DNA from: Nonomuraea sp. NBC_00507
GTDB lineage: Bacteria; Actinomycetota; Actinomycetes; Streptosporangiales; Streptosporangiaceae
NCBI RefSeq assembly: GCF_036013525.1
Contig: NZ_CP107853.1
Span: forward strand, 1,798,001 to 1,862,000
Direction of reading: 5' to 3'
DNA length: 64,000 bases
Shown one piece after another: positions 61,780 to 64,000 of this stretch. Numbering within the stretch: the stretch's first letter is position 1; each line of letters begins with the position of its first letter. The position numbers were made by a program, and so were the translations under genes. The notes under the pieces are model-generated. The model ran no database searches. It had not been told where the DNA came from and worked only from the letters and a program-made list of their open reading frames with translations.

Positions 61780-63236
61780 ACCCGACCAGACGTGACGCGT
61801 TGCGCCTGCTCGGCCTCGGCGCGGTGGCGGTGGCCGCCGTGCCGGGCTGCTCACTGCTCGCCGGCACCCCGCAGTCGCAGCTGCTGGCCAGCGCGGCGCC
61901 GCTGCCCAAGCCGTACGCGGTGCCGCTGCCGGTCCCCGAGGTCGCCAAGCCTGTGCGCAGCGCCGGCGGGGCCGACTTCTACGAGCTGACCGAGCAGGCG
62001 GCCGACGTGGAGGTGCTGCCCGGCCTGCGTACCCAGATATGGGGATATGGCGGGAAGTTTCCTGGGCCGACCATCGAGGCACGCAGCGGTCGTAGGACCG
62101 TCGTGAAGCTGATCAACCAGCTCGGCGCGCCGACCGTCCTGCACCTGCACGGCGGCCACACGCCGCCCGAGTCCGACGGCTTCCCGACGGACCTGGTGGC
62201 GCCCGGGGGCGCGCGCGAGTACGTGTTCCCGCTGGAACAGCGGGCGGCCACGCTCTGGTACCACGATCACCGCATGGACTACACCGGGCCGCAGGTATGG
62301 CGCGGGCTGGCCGGCATGTTCCTGGTGCGCGACGACGAGGAGGAGGCACTGCCGCTGCCCGCCGGGGAACGCGATCTGCCGCTGCTGATCAGTGACCGGT
62401 CGTTCGCCGCCGACGGCACCCTGCTCTACCCGGCGCTGGGCGACCGGCCGGGGGTTCAGGAGGGGTACATGGGCGGCGTGCTCGGCGACGTGATCCTGGT
62501 CAACGGGGCGCCGTGGCCGGAGCTGCGCGTGGCCAGGGCTCGTTACCGGCTGCGGTTGTGCAACGGGTCCAATGCGCGGGCGTACGAGCTGGCCACCGGC
62601 GGCCCGATGATCCAGATCGGCAGCGACGGCGGCCTGCTCAGCGCCCCGCGTACGGTGCGGCAGCTCCGCCTGTCCCCGGGAGAGCGTGCGGACGTGGTCG
62701 TCGACTTCTCCGCCTACAAGCTCGGCCAGTACGTCGAGCTGCGGAACCTGGCGGGGGAGGGCGCGCAGGCGCGGGTGATGCGATTCGCGGTGGACCGCGA
62801 CGAGGCCGACGACTCGGCCGTGCCGCAGCGGCTGTCCACCGTCGAGGCGCTCGACCCGGGCAAGGCCACGGTGACGCGCGACTTCGAGTTCAGCAGCGGC
62901 AGCATGCACGGCGGCACCGGCTGGCTGATCAACGGCCGGCCGTTCGACCCGAAGCGCATGGAGGCCAGGCCCAAGCTCGGCGACGTCGAGGTCTGGCGGC
63001 TGACCAGCGACGTGGCGCACCCGGTGCACCTGCACCTCGACCACTTCCAGGTGGTGTCGGTCAACGGCGAGCGGCCGGCCGGGCCGCCGGAGTGGAAGGA
63101 CACCGTCGAGCTGCGTGACGCGCAGACCGTCGAGATCGTCACCAGGTTCACCGGTTATCGGGGGCGCTACGTGCTGCACTGCCACAACCTCGAGCACGAG
63201 GACATGGCGATGATGGCGAGTTTCGAAGTCGTATGA
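61776..63236 (+). CDS. Multicopper oxidase lipoprotein (CueO/bilirubin-oxidase-like)
   Basis: 486 residues. The N-terminus has a twin-arginine region (TRRDALRLLGLGAVAVAA) ending in a lipobox (VPGC, Cys25), so it is probably Tat-exported and lipid-anchored. Copper sites are complete: HLHGGH (123-128), WYHDH (161-165), HPVHLHLDHF, and HCHNLEHEDMAM with type-1 ligands Cys469, His474 and Met479. It oxidises cuprous copper, phenols or similar with oxygen as acceptor. It is coupled by ATGA to the small membrane protein. Confidence 0.95.
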   Translation: MNPTRRDALRLLGLGAVAVAAVPGCSLLAGTPQSQLLASAAPLPKPYAVPLPVPEVAKPVRSAGGADFYELTEQAADVEVLPGLRTQIWGYGGKFPGPTIEARSGRRTVVKLINQLGAPTVLHLHGGHTPPESDGFPTDLVAPGGAREYVFPLEQRAATLWYHDHRMDYTGPQVWRGLAGMFLVRDDEEEALPLPAGERDLPLLISDRSFAADGTLLYPALGDRPGVQEGYMGGVLGDVILVNGAPWPELRVARARYRLRLCNGSNARAYELATGGPMIQIGSDGGLLSAPRTVRQLRLSPGERADVVVDFSAYKLGQYVELRNLAGEGAQARVMRFAVDRDEADDSAVPQRLSTVEALDPGKATVTRDFEFSSGSMHGGTGWLINGRPFDPKRMEARPKLGDVEVWRLTSDVAHPVHLHLDHFQVVSVNGERPAGPPEWKDTVELRDAQTVEIVTRFTGYRGRYVLHCHNLEHEDMAMMASFEVV

Positions 63237-63247
63237 AAGGGATCGGC

Positions 63248-63619
63248 ATGCCTATCGACCTGGCGGAGCGTTTCCACGCCTTCCTCACCGAGGTGCCTCA
63301 TGAACTGGGCCTGGGGAACGAGGACGCCGCCGCCATCATCGACCGCTACTACGTGCCCGAGATCGAGTACTGGAACGACGGCATCTGCCTCGACCGCCGG
63401 CGCCTGATCGACCACGTGAAGCCGGCCCGCAAGAACGCGGTGGGCCTGCGGATCGAGGTGCACGAAAGCCTCGTGGGCGAGGACGTGGCCGCGGCGCGCT
63501 ACACGATGGACGCGGTCATGCGCCAAGGCAAGACGATCACGATGGAGATCTACCTGTTCGCACGGTACGCCCCCGACGGGCGCATCCGCCGGGTCGACTC
63601 GATCACCCGCACCGTGTGA
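63248..63619 (+). CDS. SnoaL-like/NTF2-fold protein
   Basis: 123 residues from the ATG at 63248, which has AAAGGGA five bases upstream; an ATG overlapping the oxidase stop is a second option. The pattern AERFHAFLTEVPHELG, IIDRYYVPEIEYWNDGICLDRRRLIDHVKPAR and KTITMEIYLFARYAPDGRIRRVDSIT fits the SnoaL/NTF2 cone fold. It has no assigned enzyme function. It is the third gene of the multicopper-oxidase unit and may act on the same compound. Confidence 0.8.
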   Translation: MPIDLAERFHAFLTEVPHELGLGNEDAAAIIDRYYVPEIEYWNDGICLDRRRLIDHVKPARKNAVGLRIEVHESLVGEDVAAARYTMDAVMRQGKTITMEIYLFARYAPDGRIRRVDSITRTV

Positions 63620-63661
63620 TCCGTATGGACCGTCCAGCGGACGGCGCTCACAATCAGGGCC

Positions 63662-64000
63662 ATGGGAGACGCATATGTCGGCGCCAGGACGCCGCGCAGG
63701 GAAGACGCCAGGCTGCTGACCGGCCGCGGCAGGTACGTCGGCAACATCAGCCTGCCGGACGCCGCGCACGCGTACGTCGTCCGCAGCCCCATCGCCCACG
63801 GCCGGCTGCTCAGCTGTGACACCAAGGCGGCAGCGGCGGCCGACGGCGTGCTCGACGTGATCGTCCCGGCCGACGCCGCCGGCATGCGTCTGCCCTGCGT
63901 CAGCGTGGCGCCCGGCCAGCCGATCACGGAGTACCCGGTGCTGGACGCGGCGATCAGGTACGTCGGCCAGCCGCTCGTCCTCGTCGTCGCCCGCACGCCC
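63662..64000 (+). CDS. Xanthine/CO dehydrogenase-type molybdopterin large subunit (3' end outside window)
   Basis: 113 residues are visible and remain open at the window end. The beginning GDAYVGARTPRREDARLLTGRGRYVGNISLPDAAHAYVVRSPIAHGRLL is the N-terminal Ald_Xan_dh_C domain of CoxL/XdhB-type enzymes, with the following YVGQPLVLVVA segment. The Mo-binding part lies beyond base 64000. It is probably the first gene of a separate transcript, and its substrate (CO, purines or aromatic aldehydes) cannot be told yet. Confidence 0.88.
   Translation, partial: MGDAYVGARTPRREDARLLTGRGRYVGNISLPDAAHAYVVRSPIAHGRLLSCDTKAAAAADGVLDVIVPADAAGMRLPCVSVAPGQPITEYPVLDAAIRYVGQPLVLVVARTP

Overview
The window is high-GC DNA from an actinomycete. 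The order dnaX-ybaB-recR-DUF5063-ask-asd at the left end, the SARP and LuxR-type ATPase regulators, two F420-type LLM oxidoreductases, two LytR-CpsA-Psr proteins, DUF3073 and many GTG starts fit the Streptosporangiales/Streptomycetales, with a Nonomuraea- or Streptosporangium-like genome most likely. The genus is an inference. No rRNA, tRNA, CRISPR array, insertion sequence or prophage was seen. The only decayed gene is a short relic of an MFS transporter near 32.5-33.0 kb.

Layout. 0-7.4 kb is core: the DnaX C-terminus, a GAF regulator, EbfC/YbaB, RecR, DUF5063, aspartokinase (with a probable internal beta-subunit start) and aspartate-semialdehyde dehydrogenase, closed by a hairpin terminator. 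7.5-20 kb is mixed: a secreted protein with LAS/M15-type zinc-peptidase signatures, TetR regulators, an LLM oxidoreductase, an amidase, an amidohydrolase, a tyrosine phosphatase, SURF1, a divergent HxlR/GNAT pair, a 2-hydroxyacid-dehydrogenase-like protein lacking its catalytic His, and a methyltransferase. 20-32.5 kb holds a large SARP regulator, a GNAT protein, a divergent aminotransferase/LysR pair, RNase HII, a second LLM enzyme, an SCO5389-type protein beside a CooC/ParA-like ATPase, a TPR protein, an LCP protein and a membrane-anchored methyltransferase. 33-39.7 kb consists of small regulator/enzyme pairs: TetR with a quinone-type reductase, LysR with a DapA-like lyase, and MarR with an FAD monooxygenase. 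Most of these have palindromes between the divergent genes.

39.7-47.1 kb is the most unusual locus. It is a tightly overlapped three-gene operon of a YqiJ-like membrane OB-fold protein, a YqiK-like flotillin and a 1607-residue AAA+ ATPase. Next to it, a quinone reductase has a nearly perfect SoxR box in a 19-bp-spacer promoter that would start transcription at the ATG. 48-57.6 kb carries an APH-type kinase, MenB, ArsR, DUF3073, a P450/TetR pair, a hydrolase behind a LAL regulator and a second LCP protein. 57.7-61.2 kb is one apparent operon: histidine kinase, response regulator, sulfite-oxidase-like Mo protein, FAD/NAD(P) reductase and a small four-Cys protein. Divergent from it are a small membrane protein, a four-copper-site multicopper oxidase lipoprotein and a SnoaL-like protein. 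The window ends inside a xanthine/CO-dehydrogenase-type large subunit.

A theme is local regulation. At least eight regulator/target intergenic regions carry clear inverted repeats, and several genes have a -10-like box 6-8 bases before the start codon, suggesting leaderless mRNAs. All functional calls come from reading translated sequence and motifs. No database search was run.
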